From positions 496,001 to 560,000 of the forward strand of contig CAVVFO010000001.1 of the NCBI GenBank assembly GCA_963747595.1: a stretch of DNA of 64,000 bases, written 5' to 3'. The notes beneath the pieces were generated by a model, which did no database searches, was not told the origin of the DNA, and worked only from the letters and a program-made list of their open reading frames with translations. The position numbers and the translations under genes are program-made. Source of the DNA: Oleiagrimonas sp963747595. Lineage in GTDB: Bacteria; Pseudomonadota; Gammaproteobacteria; Xanthomonadales; Rhodanobacteraceae. Of this stretch, positions 17,832 through 25,041 are shown one piece after another; positions within the stretch are counted from its first letter, which is position 1, and each line of letters begins with the position of its first letter.

Positions 17832-18368
17832 TCACGGCGCCAGCCACATGCAGCCGCTGTCATCGATGATGTCGAAGATGGTGCGCCCACCCATGCCGGT
17901 ATCGGACATGCCCGTTTGCACGATCAGCACCCGTGCCGGAGAGGTCGCCGGGACCGGGGCATCGCTCCACGGCCACTGATCCGGCGGGTCATCGGTCTGC
18001 GTGGCGATACTGGCCAATGGCTGGTGCACCAGCGTCATCAGGCGTGTGACGTCGGCCACGCCCTGGCGTTGGTGAATCCCGCGCCATTGCATCAGTGCGG
18101 CCAGCGCGTTGGCATCGTGTCTTTCGAATGCGTCGACTACGCGTTGCTGCAGCGCCTTCACCGTTTGCGCGCAGGTCAGCGGTAGCGGCGATGGCGCCGC
18201 GTGTGTGTCGTCCGTGGTCGCGGCAGGCGTGGCATCCAGATTGGCGCAGGGTTGATCCGTGAACACCGGTGCGCCGCTTGCAGACACGCAGTGATGGATC
18301 GTGTTCTGTGCCAGGGCCGTAGACGATGTCGTCATCAGCAGAAGAAAAAGAAAGACTCCGCGCCACAT
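17832..18368 (-). CDS. Secreted protein with DUF4124-like N terminus
   Basis: 178 residues. The signal peptide MWRGVFLFLLLMTTSSTALA is followed by a short segment (HHCVSASGAPVFTDQPCANL) typical of the DUF4124 family, small periplasmic proteins common in Xanthomonadales and Pseudomonas. The rest is unrecognised: a helical middle (TCAQTVKALQQRVVDAFERH) and a C-terminal region ending in DDSGCMWLAP. Four cysteines in the mature part could form two disulfides. Function unknown. It lies 59 bases upstream of ilvE on the same strand. Confidence 0.72.
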   Translation of the reverse strand: MWRGVFLFLLLMTTSSTALAQNTIHHCVSASGAPVFTDQPCANLDATPAATTDDTHAAPSPLPLTCAQTVKALQQRVVDAFERHDANALAALMQWRGIHQRQGVADVTRLMTLVHQPLASIATQTDDPPDQWPWSDAPVPATSPARVLIVQTGMSDTGMGGRTIFDIIDDSGCMWLAP

Positions 18369-18408
18369 GCGTGCAGCTTAGCCGATGCGGCGATCGGTAC
18401 GACGGTGT

Positions 18409-18538
18409 AGGGCGGCTCAAGGAGCGAAGCGACGGAGCCGCCTGCTTGCGGGAAAGCAGGGGTGTTTCAGGCAGGCAGGCGGATCCGTCGCGTTGCTCCT
18501 GACCAAAGGAAATCCCCTGGCGGGATTGATCCGCCCTA
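18409..18538. repeat. REP-like palindromic repeat, longest copy
   Basis: A large imperfect palindrome. The left arm runs from AGGGCGGCTCAAGGAGCGAA to GAGCCGCCTGCTTGCGGG; the right arm contains GGCAGGCGGATCCGTCGCG and ends TGATCCGCCCT. An inner hairpin, AAATCCCCTGGCGGGATT, interrupts the right arm. Together with the next unit it fills the region between the DUF4124 gene and metF. Confidence 0.75.
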
Positions 18539-18546
18539 TTCATCGA

Positions 18547-18621
18547 ACGCCTGCTTGTGGGTAAGCAGGCGTGTTCTCGGCAAGCAGGCGGATCCGTCAC
18601 TGGCGTTCCTTGATCCGCCCT
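18547..18621. repeat. REP-like palindromic repeat, adjacent copy
   Basis: Begins CGCCTGCTTGTGGGTAAGCA, pairs internally, and ends GGCGTTCCTTGATCCGCCC. It directly follows the longer copy, forming a tandem pair like a BIME. It lies 19 bases from the metF stop and may stabilise or end the metF transcript. Confidence 0.7.
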
Positions 18622-18639
18622 GCCATCACTCGAGGAGCG

Positions 18640-19461
18640 TCAGCCCAGCCGTTCCAGCATGGCCAGCGTGGCCTTGGCGCGGTTGAGCGTGTACACGTGC
18701 AGCGCCGGTGCGCCGCCATCCAGCAGGCGCCGGCACATGCTGCCGACGATGTCCGCTCCCAGCGCACGCACGCTATCGGCATCGTCGCCGTAGGCCAGCA
18801 TGCGCTTGACGATCCAGCGTGGAATCTCCGCGCCGCAGCTTTCCGAAAAGCGCCGCAGCTGGGTGAAGTTGGAAATCGGCATGATGCCGGGCACGATCGG
18901 CACATCGATGCCCATGTCCCGCACTTCGTCGACAAAGCGGAAGTAGGCATCGGCATTGAAAAAGTATTGCGTGATGGCGGCATCGGCGCCGGCATCGACC
19001 TTGGTCTTGAAGTGCCGCAGGTCGGCCAGTGCGTCGTCGGCCTGGGGATGCATTTCCGGGTAGCAGCCGACTTCGATGTGGAAATGGTCCCCCGAGTGCT
19101 CGCGGATGAATGCCACCAGTTCCGCGGCGTAGCGGAAATCGCCGGGTTCCGCCATGCCCGAGGGCATGTCGCCACGCAGCGCCACGACGCGGCGGCAGCC
19201 CATGGCGTGGTAATCGTCCAGCAGTGCCGCGATCTCCGCCTGTGTGCCTCCCATGCACGACAGATGCGGTGCCGCATCCAGACCCGCGGTCATCAGCGTC
19301 TTCACCGTCTCCGGCGTATACGAAAGCGTGGATCCACCCGCACCGAAGGTCACGCTGGCGTATGCGGGCGCCAGCGACCTCAACTGTGGCAGCGCACGGT
19401 CGAACTGTGCCTTCTGGGCCTCTGTTTTGGGCGGGAAAAATTCCAGTGAGATGGCGGTCAT
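18640..19461 (-). CDS. metF: Methylenetetrahydrofolate reductase
   Basis: 273 residues from ATG 19461. It reduces 5,10-methylene-THF to 5-methyl-THF with FAD and NADH, supplying the methyl group for methionine synthesis. Visible marks are SLEFFPPKTEAQ (catalytic Glu), YASVTFGAGGST, HLSCMGGTQAEI, RRVVALRGDMPSG, GADAAITQYFFN and PGIMPISNF. The length is slightly short of the E. coli enzyme (296), as is common in this order. A palindrome just upstream may be its operator. Confidence 0.97.
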   Translation of the reverse strand: MTAISLEFFPPKTEAQKAQFDRALPQLRSLAPAYASVTFGAGGSTLSYTPETVKTLMTAGLDAAPHLSCMGGTQAEIAALLDDYHAMGCRRVVALRGDMPSGMAEPGDFRYAAELVAFIREHSGDHFHIEVGCYPEMHPQADDALADLRHFKTKVDAGADAAITQYFFNADAYFRFVDEVRDMGIDVPIVPGIMPISNFTQLRRFSESCGAEIPRWIVKRMLAYGDDADSVRALGADIVGSMCRRLLDGGAPALHVYTLNRAKATLAMLERLG

Positions 19462-19482
19462 GCGCGATCCATAATTGATATA

Positions 19483-19500
19483 TATCGCTTCATCGCGATA
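19483..19500. promoter_or_regulatory. Candidate metF operator palindrome
   Basis: TATCGCTTCATCGCGATA has 6-base arms (TATCGC/GCGATA) and lies 22 bases upstream of the metF start, embedded in an AT-rich TATATATCG stretch likely to hold the -10 box. Methionine genes in Xanthomonadales are known to be controlled by SahR/MetR-type regulators. Which one binds here is not decided by the sequence. Confidence 0.4.
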
Positions 19501-19585
19501 AAAGAATAATGGGGCAGGTGCGCGCGTGGTGCAAGCCGCACCGGAGGCCTTCATGGCGATGACCTGTCCGGGTCCTCCCGTTGCC

Positions 19586-20143
19586 TCACTGCTGCGCAAG
19601 GGCTCGCTGTCGACAGCGTGCCAGGTTCGCCGCGTCGGGCATGCCGCGACGGATCCGTCCGGAATTGGAGACCACGAGGCCGATGCCGCCCACCTCGGTC
19701 GAATTGCTGCAGAACGTCAACGTGACATTGCTGCCGGGCGCGCTGCCGTTGGCGTGATAATGGATGCGTTGGCGCCCCTTGGATCCGATGATCACGGCGT
19801 CCGCAGTCAAGCCCCGATGCACATGGATCGGCATGCCGTCCGGCGCGCCATCATGATCACGGTCGTAGGCGATCAGCCAGCCCCGCCCCCAGCGGATGCC
19901 CGCCCGGCAGTGGCGCCCGTCGCGAGTGGGGCACATGACCGTACGCGTATCGGCGTTCACAGCCTCCAGACGTGCCATGCGCAGTCCCTGCAGCAGGTCG
20001 ACTTGTGCCGCGTTGAGGGATGTGTGCACCGTCAGGCGGTGAAATGCGGGTGCGGCAAGGCCCATCAGCACCGCCATCACGGCCAGCGCGATCAGCAATT
20101 CGATCAAGGTCACTCCAGCCTGCAGTCGATGTCCTGTGGACAC
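19586..20143 (-). CDS. GspH/FimT-family minor pseudopilin
   Basis: 185 residues from a GTG at 20143, chosen because a perfect AGGAGG sits seven bases upstream; an upstream ATG would add 33 residues that block the leader. The prepilin leader ends in Gly before VTLIELLIALAVMAVLMG, the conserved cleavage and N-methylation region with Glu at +5. The mature domain is a GspH/FimT-type beta fold with Cys pairs (CPTRDGRHCRAG; TFCSNS...ARC). It would be processed by PilD and added to a type IV pilus or pseudopilus tip complex. No other pil genes are near. Confidence 0.88.
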   Translation of the reverse strand: MSTGHRLQAGVTLIELLIALAVMAVLMGLAAPAFHRLTVHTSLNAAQVDLLQGLRMARLEAVNADTRTVMCPTRDGRHCRAGIRWGRGWLIAYDRDHDGAPDGMPIHVHRGLTADAVIIGSKGRQRIHYHANGSAPGSNVTLTFCSNSTEVGGIGLVVSNSGRIRRGMPDAANLARCRQRALAQQ

Positions 20144-20260
20144 GGTGGCGCCTCCTGCGCGAACCAGGGCCCATCGTGCACCCGGGAGCGTGGTCGCAAG
20201 CAGCAGGCAGGTGCGGCAACCCGTGTCAGTGAACGCCGGCACGGCATGTCATCCACGCTA

Positions 20261-20524
20261 GTGTGCTGCTTCACTCTGTTTGAACCATTCAGAGCCAAGC
20301 GGACAGGTCAGGACAAGGCGCAGTACGCTGCCCAGGGGGATTCCTTGGCAAGTGCTGCAACGCGGCCATGGCCTGTCCGCTTGGCTCCCGAAGGGCGAGC
20401 CGCTGGGCGCCCGTCTGCCGGGGTGTATCCGCTTGAAAAGGAACCACCTTTACGGCGCGAATACGCCTTGCAGCCGCACGCCCAGCGACTCGCTGAATGG
20501 CTCAAACAGGGTGGAGCAGCACAC
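20261..20524. mobile_element. MITE-like non-coding element with 32-bp terminal inverted repeats
   Basis: The left end (20261-20292) starts GTGTGCTGCTTCACTC and the right end (20493-20524) ends GGGTGGAGCAGCACAC; 29 of 32 bases are complementary. A second, internal inverted repeat (GAGCCAAGCGGACAGG near 20291 against CCTGTCCGCTTGGCTC near 20372) lies in the left half. No ORF of interest is present. It fills the gap between gspH/fimT and uvrB. No clear target-site duplication was seen. Confidence 0.75.
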
Positions 20525-20564
20525 CAGTCTATAATTCCTGCCTGGTCGACCCCATGTGCTGTCC

Positions 20565-22592
20565 ATGACCGAACGCTTTCAGCTAGTCGCGCCCTACCAG
20601 CCCGCAGGCGAACAGCCGCAGGCCATCCAGCGCCTGACCGACAACTTCCAGGCCGGCCTGGCGCATCAGACGCTGCTGGGCGTCACCGGCTCGGGCAAGA
20701 CCTACACCATCGCCAATGTCATCGACCGCATCCAGAAGCCGACGCTGGTGATGGCGCCCAACAAGACCCTGGCGGCGCAGCTGTACGGCGAGTTCAAGGA
20801 ATTTTTCCCGCACAACGCGGTGGAATATTTCGTCAGCTACTACGACTACTACCAGCCCGAGGCCTATGTGCCGGCGTCCGACACCTTCATCGAGAAGGAC
20901 GCGTCCATCAACGACCACATCGAGCAGATGCGTCTGGCGGCGACCAAGTCGCTGCTGTCGCGGCCCGATGCCTTGATCGTGTCCACGGTCTCCGCCATCT
21001 ACGGCCTGGGCGACCCCGAGGACTACCTCAGCCTGCGCCTGATCCTGTCCATCGGCGAACACATCGATCAGCGCAAGCTGCTGCGCCAGCTCACCGAACT
21101 GCAGTACACGCGCAACGAGATGGAATTGCGCCGCGGCACCTATCGCGTACGCGGCGAGATCATCGACGTGTTCCCGGCCGAATCGGAGACCGAGGCCCTG
21201 CGCATCGAATTGTTCGACGGCGAGATCGAAAGTCTGGCACTGTTCGATCCGCTCACCGGCGAGGTCAACCGCCGCATCCCGCGCTTCACCGTGTATCCCA
21301 AGACCCACTACGCCAGCACCCGCGAGAGCGTGCTCAATGCCATCGAGACCATCAAGGTGGAACTGGCCGAGCGCCTGGAATGGCTGCACGCCAACAACAA
21401 ACTGGTGGAAGCGCAGCGGCTGGAACAACGGACCCGTTTCGACATCGAGATGATGGCCGAAGTGGGCTACTGCCAGGGCATCGAGAACTACTCGCGGCAT
21501 CTGACCCGGCGCCAGCCCGGTGAACCGCCACCCACGCTGTTCGACTACTTGCCGCCGGACGCGCTGCTGGTGATGGACGAGTCGCACGTGACCATTCCGC
21601 AGCTGGGCGCCATGTACAAGGGTGACCGCTCGCGCAAGGAAACCCTGGTGGAGTTCGGTTTCCGCCTGCCCTCGGCCATGGACAATCGGCCACTGCGCTT
21701 CGAGGAATGGGAACGCCGCGCGCCGCGCTCCATCTACGTCTCCGCCACGCCGCGCCACTACGAAGCGGAAAAATCCGGCGACAACGTCATTGAGCTGGTG
21801 GTACGCCCCACCGGTCTGGTCGACCCCGAGGTGGAGATCCGCCCCGTGCGCACCCAGGTCGACGACCTGCTGGGGGAGATCCACAAACGGGTAGCGCAGG
21901 GCGACCGCGTGCTGGTCACCACGCTGACCAAGCGCATGGCCGAAAATCTCACCGAATACCTGGCCGAGCACGACGTGCGCGTGCGCTATCTGCACTCTGA
22001 CATCGAGACCGTGGAGCGCGTGGAGATCATCCGCGACCTTCGTCTGGGCGAGTTCGACGTGGTGGTCGGCATCAACCTGCTGCGCGAAGGCCTGGACATG
22101 CCCGAAGTCTCGCTGGTGGCCATCCTGGATGCCGACAAGGAAGGCTTCCTGCGTTCCACCGGTTCCCTGATCCAGACCATCGGCCGCGCCGCCCGCAACG
22201 TGCGCGGCAAGGCCATCCTCTACGCCGACACCGTGACCCGTTCCATGCAGGCTGCCATCGACGAAACCGACCGCCGCCGCGAGAAACAGGTGGCCTACAA
22301 CGAAGAACACGGCATCACCCCGCAGACCGTGGTGCGCCGCGTCGCCGACATCATGGAGGGCGCACGTGGCGAGGATGTGATGAGCAAACGCGGTCGCGGC
22401 CGCGGCAAAGCCGCCGAGCGCAAGGTGGCCGAACAGCAAGCTGAATACGCGCGCATGGATGCCCGCCAGGCCGCTGCCATGCTGAAGAAGCTGGAGTCGC
22501 GCATGTACAAACACGCGCAGGACTTGGAGTTCGAGGAAGCCGCCAGGGTGCGCGACGACATCAACATGCTCAAAGAGCAGGCATTGCGTTGA
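20565..22592 (+). CDS. uvrB: UvrABC system protein B
   Basis: 675 residues from ATG 20565. It is the damage-verifying helicase of nucleotide excision repair, loaded by UvrA and recruiting UvrC. Seen in order: Walker A GVTGSGKTYT (Lys45), the beta-hairpin region with YYDYYQPEAYVP, Walker B DESH near residue 340, helicase motifs V-VI (INLLREGLDMPEV, QTIGRAARN) and the C-terminal UVR domain KKLESRMYKHAQDLEFEEAA. Length and motifs are normal. The MITE-like element lies directly upstream, in the region expected to hold the promoter. Confidence 0.98.
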   Translation: MTERFQLVAPYQPAGEQPQAIQRLTDNFQAGLAHQTLLGVTGSGKTYTIANVIDRIQKPTLVMAPNKTLAAQLYGEFKEFFPHNAVEYFVSYYDYYQPEAYVPASDTFIEKDASINDHIEQMRLAATKSLLSRPDALIVSTVSAIYGLGDPEDYLSLRLILSIGEHIDQRKLLRQLTELQYTRNEMELRRGTYRVRGEIIDVFPAESETEALRIELFDGEIESLALFDPLTGEVNRRIPRFTVYPKTHYASTRESVLNAIETIKVELAERLEWLHANNKLVEAQRLEQRTRFDIEMMAEVGYCQGIENYSRHLTRRQPGEPPPTLFDYLPPDALLVMDESHVTIPQLGAMYKGDRSRKETLVEFGFRLPSAMDNRPLRFEEWERRAPRSIYVSATPRHYEAEKSGDNVIELVVRPTGLVDPEVEIRPVRTQVDDLLGEIHKRVAQGDRVLVTTLTKRMAENLTEYLAEHDVRVRYLHSDIETVERVEIIRDLRLGEFDVVVGINLLREGLDMPEVSLVAILDADKEGFLRSTGSLIQTIGRAARNVRGKAILYADTVTRSMQAAIDETDRRREKQVAYNEEHGITPQTVVRRVADIMEGARGEDVMSKRGRGRGKAAERKVAEQQAEYARMDARQAAAMLKKLESRMYKHAQDLEFEEAARVRDDINMLKEQALR

Positions 22593-22642
22593 ATCCGGCT
22601 TGTCGGTTCCCCGGGGCTCTGCTACGATTCGCAGCCCTTTCG

Positions 22643-22717
22643 GGGCGATTAGCTCAGCGGTAGAGCACTACCTTGACATGGTAGGGGTCACTGGTTCGAT
22701 CCCAGTATCGCCCACCA
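22643..22717 (+). tRNA. tRNA-Val (anticodon GAC), integration target
   Basis: 75 bases with encoded CCA. Acceptor GGGCGAT pairs with ATCGCCC, and the anticodon loop TTGACAT lies between CTACC and GGTAG, giving anticodon GAC. The T arm has TGGTTCGATCCCA. Its last 49 bases are repeated at 30266-30314, marking it as the attachment site of the island. The gene itself remains intact because the element carries an identical 3' end. Confidence 0.97.
22669..22717 (+). repeat. attL, 49-bp direct repeat within tRNA-Val
   Basis: Identical to 30266-30314; identity stops at the base before TACCTTGACATGG and at the base after the CCA end. It covers the anticodon stem-loop to the 3' end of the tRNA, a normal tyrosine-recombinase target. 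Confidence 0.93.
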
Positions 22718-22735
22718 ATAAAAACAATCACTTAG

Positions 22736-22757
22736 GCCACCTTCGCGGTGGCTTTTG
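22736..22757 (+). terminator. Short hairpin terminator after tRNA-Val, supplied by the element
   Basis: GCCACC (22736-22741) and GGTGGC (22747-22752) around TTCGC, then TTTTG. It stands 18 bases after the tRNA, where the native terminator has been displaced to the other side of the island. Confidence 0.65.
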
Positions 22758-22762
22758 TGTGT

Positions 22763-22785
22763 CCGTTGCCTACAAATTGCCTAAA
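22763..22785. promoter_or_regulatory. Left putative integrase arm-type site
   Basis: CCGTTGCCTACAAATTGCCT followed by AAA. A one-mismatch copy in the same orientation lies at 30161-30183, just inside attR. Each carries an internal TTGCCT repeat. Position and duplication suggest integrase arm binding. Confidence 0.5.
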
Positions 22786-22794
22786 CCGGCTCAA

Positions 22795-23046
22795 ATGAGC
22801 AGGATTCGGGCGGTTCTGCTTTTGTTCGCTCTGGACGCTGTGGCGGTGCGTTTCCGGCCGGCGGTTGCCGGCCGGATGTTCTCGCTATCGCACTTCATCG
22901 CGCTATGCGATAGCTCAACGTGTATTCTGATGGCGCTGATTGTCAGTTCAGGTCACCCGTTCGCAGTTGTTGGATGCGTGTCTTGTGATGGCTGGGGCTG
23001 CGTCGGCTTCGCGTCGACGGGGTCCGGCTATATTGGGCATCGTTAA
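22795..23046 (+). CDS. Small Cys-containing protein at the element's left end
   Basis: 83 residues (MSRIRAVLLLFALDAVAV...). Hydrophobic N-terminal stretch, five Cys residues in the second half (CDSSTC, GCVSCDGWGC) and a C terminus ending GSGYIGHR. I have an impression of similar short ORFs at the ends of other integrative elements but cannot name a family. An 8-bp-arm inverted repeat (22884-22914) lies inside it, so the region may instead work as structured RNA. No strong ribosome site precedes the ATG. Confidence 0.45.
   Translation: MSRIRAVLLLFALDAVAVRFRPAVAGRMFSLSHFIALCDSSTCILMALIVSSGHPFAVVGCVSCDGWGCVGFASTGSGYIGHR
22884..22914. repeat. Inverted repeat GCTATCGC / GCGATAGC
   Basis: Perfect 8-base arms with a 15-base spacer (ACTTCATCGCGCTAT). 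The core TATCGC-n-TTCATCGCG closely resembles the palindrome upstream of metF at 19483-19500. Could be a regulator site or RNA hairpin. Confidence 0.5.
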
Positions 23047-23151
23047 CCGGACCGACGGCCGCAGCGTCGCTCAACATTCGTTGAGTTGCGCTACCGTTTG
23101 TAGGCGCGTGCGCAGGAAAATATAACCGGACGCATGGGGCCGTACACAATA

Positions 23152-23160
23152 GGGGGGGGG
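23152..23160 (+). promoter_or_regulatory. Nine-G homopolymer serving as ribosome-binding region
   Basis: Nine consecutive G residues end four bases before the ATG at 23165. The tract overlaps the Shine-Dalgarno position, so slippage would change spacing and strength of the ribosome site. Confidence 0.6.
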
Positions 23161-23164
23161 CTAT

Positions 23165-23581
23165 ATGAATCGTCGTTACTTCGTGACGTGTAAGCGCTGG
23201 AATGGTGATGCTACCGAGATCTCCAGTCGCGCCTTCGGTCGGTTTTACGATCAAGGTGGTGCCGAGCAACGAGCTAGCGAGCTATTCGATGCTCCCGGGT
23301 GCGAGATTTTGTCGGTACGTCCCGAGACAGACTTCGAGGCTTCACGGTACAAGGTGTATCGCTTCTTGATCCGTGCATTCCGGATTTTTGTAGCTCTAGC
23401 TATTGCCTTATTCGCTTACGCTTGGCTCAGCGGTTCAGGCCCAGATCTCGGTGACACGCCACTGGGCAATCTCACGCTAAACAAAATATTTTCCGCTCTT
23501 TTTCATGTGGGCCTTATTCTTGGAGCGGGGTGGTTATGCGTGACAATTGCATTCGGTGAGGCGCCACAAGATGACTGCTAG
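23165..23581 (+). CDS. Unknown membrane protein, element cargo
   Basis: 138 residues. A soluble N-terminal part of about 70 residues (MNRRYFVTCKRWNGDATEIS...) is followed by two hydrophobic helices (about 75-92, IFVALAIALFAYAW, and about 110-130, IFSALFHVGLILGAGWLCV). No family recognised. Base composition is lower in GC than the flanking chromosome. It starts four bases after a G9 tract and is followed by a gene for a small secreted protein on the same strand; the two may be the variable cargo of the element. Confidence 0.6.
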   Translation: MNRRYFVTCKRWNGDATEISSRAFGRFYDQGGAEQRASELFDAPGCEILSVRPETDFEASRYKVYRFLIRAFRIFVALAIALFAYAWLSGSGPDLGDTPLGNLTLNKIFSALFHVGLILGAGWLCVTIAFGEAPQDDC

Positions 23582-23690
23582 CTGGCGCTGTTCGCGGCCT
23601 AGCAATTCGTTGCAGTCTGACGCCCACTGGCTATGTCGGCAGGCGGCTGCTGAACTCAGACGCAAGCCCTTAATCATGAGAGGAAAGGCC

Positions 23691-24029
23691 ATGAGACAAC
23701 TCACTGTACTTCTAGGCGCTCTTTTGTTTGCATCTACGGCAACAGCTGGTCATGGCGTTGTAGTTGTGCACGGTTTCAAAGATATGTCTTGTGGCGCTTG
23801 GGTGGCGTCCGTGAGCAATGAAGCCGCTCGCGCCCAGTATCTTGCATGGTTTCGTGGATTCGTCTCTGGCGTCAACTTCGCCAATCCAAAGCACCAGATT
23901 GCTCTCGCCCAAATGCCAAGCAACGATACATTGTCGCTTTACGTGGACAAGTATTGTCGCCAGAACCCTCTTGCCAGCTTTCCCGGCGCCGCATTCCAGT
24001 TAGTGAAAGATCTTCGCGGACACCCGTAG
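23691..24029 (+). CDS. Small secreted protein (possibly Rap1a/HdeA-like fold), element cargo
   Basis: 112 residues from ATG 23691, preceded by AGGAAAGG. Signal peptide MRQLTVLLGALLFASTATAG. The mature part has the pattern Cys-x-x-Trp, YLAWFRGFVSGVN and a C-terminal YVDKYCRQNPL, i.e. two Cys expected to form one disulfide. This pattern resembles small periplasmic proteins of the Rap1a/HdeA-like group, some of which are immunity proteins. The resemblance is from memory and weak. Role unknown; transcribed with the preceding membrane protein gene. Confidence 0.6.
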   Translation: MRQLTVLLGALLFASTATAGHGVVVVHGFKDMSCGAWVASVSNEAARAQYLAWFRGFVSGVNFANPKHQIALAQMPSNDTLSLYVDKYCRQNPLASFPGAAFQLVKDLRGHP

Positions 24030-24130
24030 CCGGGTTACCACTTACCCATGCGGACGCGCTGCGCGAGCCTTTTACAGCGTCAGAAAATTCCACCATCGCG
24101 CGCGCGCACTTGCGGCCAAAAATTCCCCTA

Positions 24131-24400
24131 TCACGGCCACCAAGCGGGCTTGGTTTTGTGCGCAGCCCGCGTTTTTTCGCGCTGCCGGCGTTCTTCTGCC
24201 GTCCAGTACGCTGGGCGTTTGGCGACTTCATCCAGCAGTAGCCGTTCCAGTGTCCGGCCCAGGCACTCGGTTGGCTGGCGTTCGGCGTGGAGCAACCGCA
24301 CCAGCTTGGGACAGCCGTAAAAGCTCAGGCGTCTGAAGCCGGCGTTTGTCATTTTCTGCCGGTACTTGGCCAAACGTTCGGCGTTTTTCGACTTCGGCAT
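24131..24400 (-). CDS. Small basic protein, possibly ribbon-helix-helix-like
   Basis: 89 residues from ATG 24400 (MPKSKNAERLAKYRQKMTNAG); a second ATG at 24409 is equally possible. Basic, Arg/Lys-rich, with a beta-like FRRLSFYGC followed by two helices (KLVRLLHAER, RTLERLLLDEVAK), an arrangement that recalls ribbon-helix-helix DNA-binding proteins of phages. Its start region overlaps the stop of the preceding zinc-ribbon gene (ATGAATGA), so it is translationally coupled in the element's leftward operon. Confidence 0.6.
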   Translation of the reverse strand: MPKSKNAERLAKYRQKMTNAGFRRLSFYGCPKLVRLLHAERQPTECLGRTLERLLLDEVAKRPAYWTAEERRQREKTRAAHKTKPAWWP

Positions 24401-24401
24401 G

Positions 24402-24992
24402 TCATTCATCCTCGCTGCTGGGCATGTAGTCGGCACAACGGTGTTTTTGCTTCGGGTAGTGCATGCGGTACATGTCGGTGGGCTTCAGCCCGCAGTGGCC
24501 AGCGCCGCCGGCCGGGTTCACGTCATCGGGCACGTAGTGCGTACAGGCGGCGCAGTGAATGCGTGGCCGTGGCACATACTTGCCGGCCTTTCGCACATGG
24601 CACCATGGGCAACCCAGCACGCGCGGCATGCCGTTTATCTGCGGCATCAGGGCGGCCACCTCAGGCGCAAGCCAAACAGGCCCGCAGTGGACGCACAGCG
24701 CTGGCGCGGTCTCATCGACCGGCACATGCCCTGCCATGCGCTCGGCAATGACATCAGCGGCGCGCACGTAGGCGTGCAGGACGTTATCGGGCAGGCTGTC
24801 GCATGTGGCCACGTCGGCGGCGGGTAGCTGGTGGATCAGGTCAGAGTCGACACATTCCGCATCGGCGGCGGCCAGCAGTCGCGTGTAGGTTTCAGCTCTG
24901 CCCCCTTGCGACTCTTGCGACGCTTGCGACTTTTTGGCCGTTTCAGGTGGACGTGTCGCAACTGTCGCAGGTGTCGCAGCGTATCGATGCAT
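24402..24992 (-). CDS. Zinc-ribbon protein of satellite-like elements
   Basis: About 196 residues from ATG 24992 (MHRYAATPATVATRPPET). A GTG at 25070 in the same frame would overlap the toprim/DUF3987 gene. A separate 68-codon frame starts at 25042 in a TAATG overlap with that gene, so the true N terminus is uncertain. The C-terminal half has paired Cys motifs: CVHCGPVW, CPWCHVRKAGK, CAACTHYVPD and later single Cys residues (HCGLKP, HRCADY), expected to bind two zinc ions. The N-terminal part is a Thr/Ala/Ser-rich linker. Function unknown; it sits in the replication operon. Confidence 0.68.
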   Translation of the reverse strand: MHRYAATPATVATRPPETAKKSQASQESQGGRAETYTRLLAAADAECVDSDLIHQLPAADVATCDSLPDNVLHAYVRAADVIAERMAGHVPVDETAPALCVHCGPVWLAPEVAALMPQINGMPRVLGCPWCHVRKAGKYVPRPRIHCAACTHYVPDDVNPAGGAGHCGLKPTDMYRMHYPKQKHRCADYMPSSEDE

Positions 24993-25041
24993 TTCCCTAC
25001 TTTCTCCGGCGCGCGGTGTAGCAGCTTGGCAAGGTGACCCA

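Noticed and set aside
20583..22514. 643-codon open frame antisense to uvrB
   Set aside because: UvrB motifs on the plus strand are complete. The antisense frame arises from codon bias at third positions.
23165..24029. Island cargo considered as a named anti-phage defence system
   Set aside because: No nuclease, NTPase, TIR, protease or toxin domain is visible. The proteins are small and unrecognised, so a defence label would be invented.
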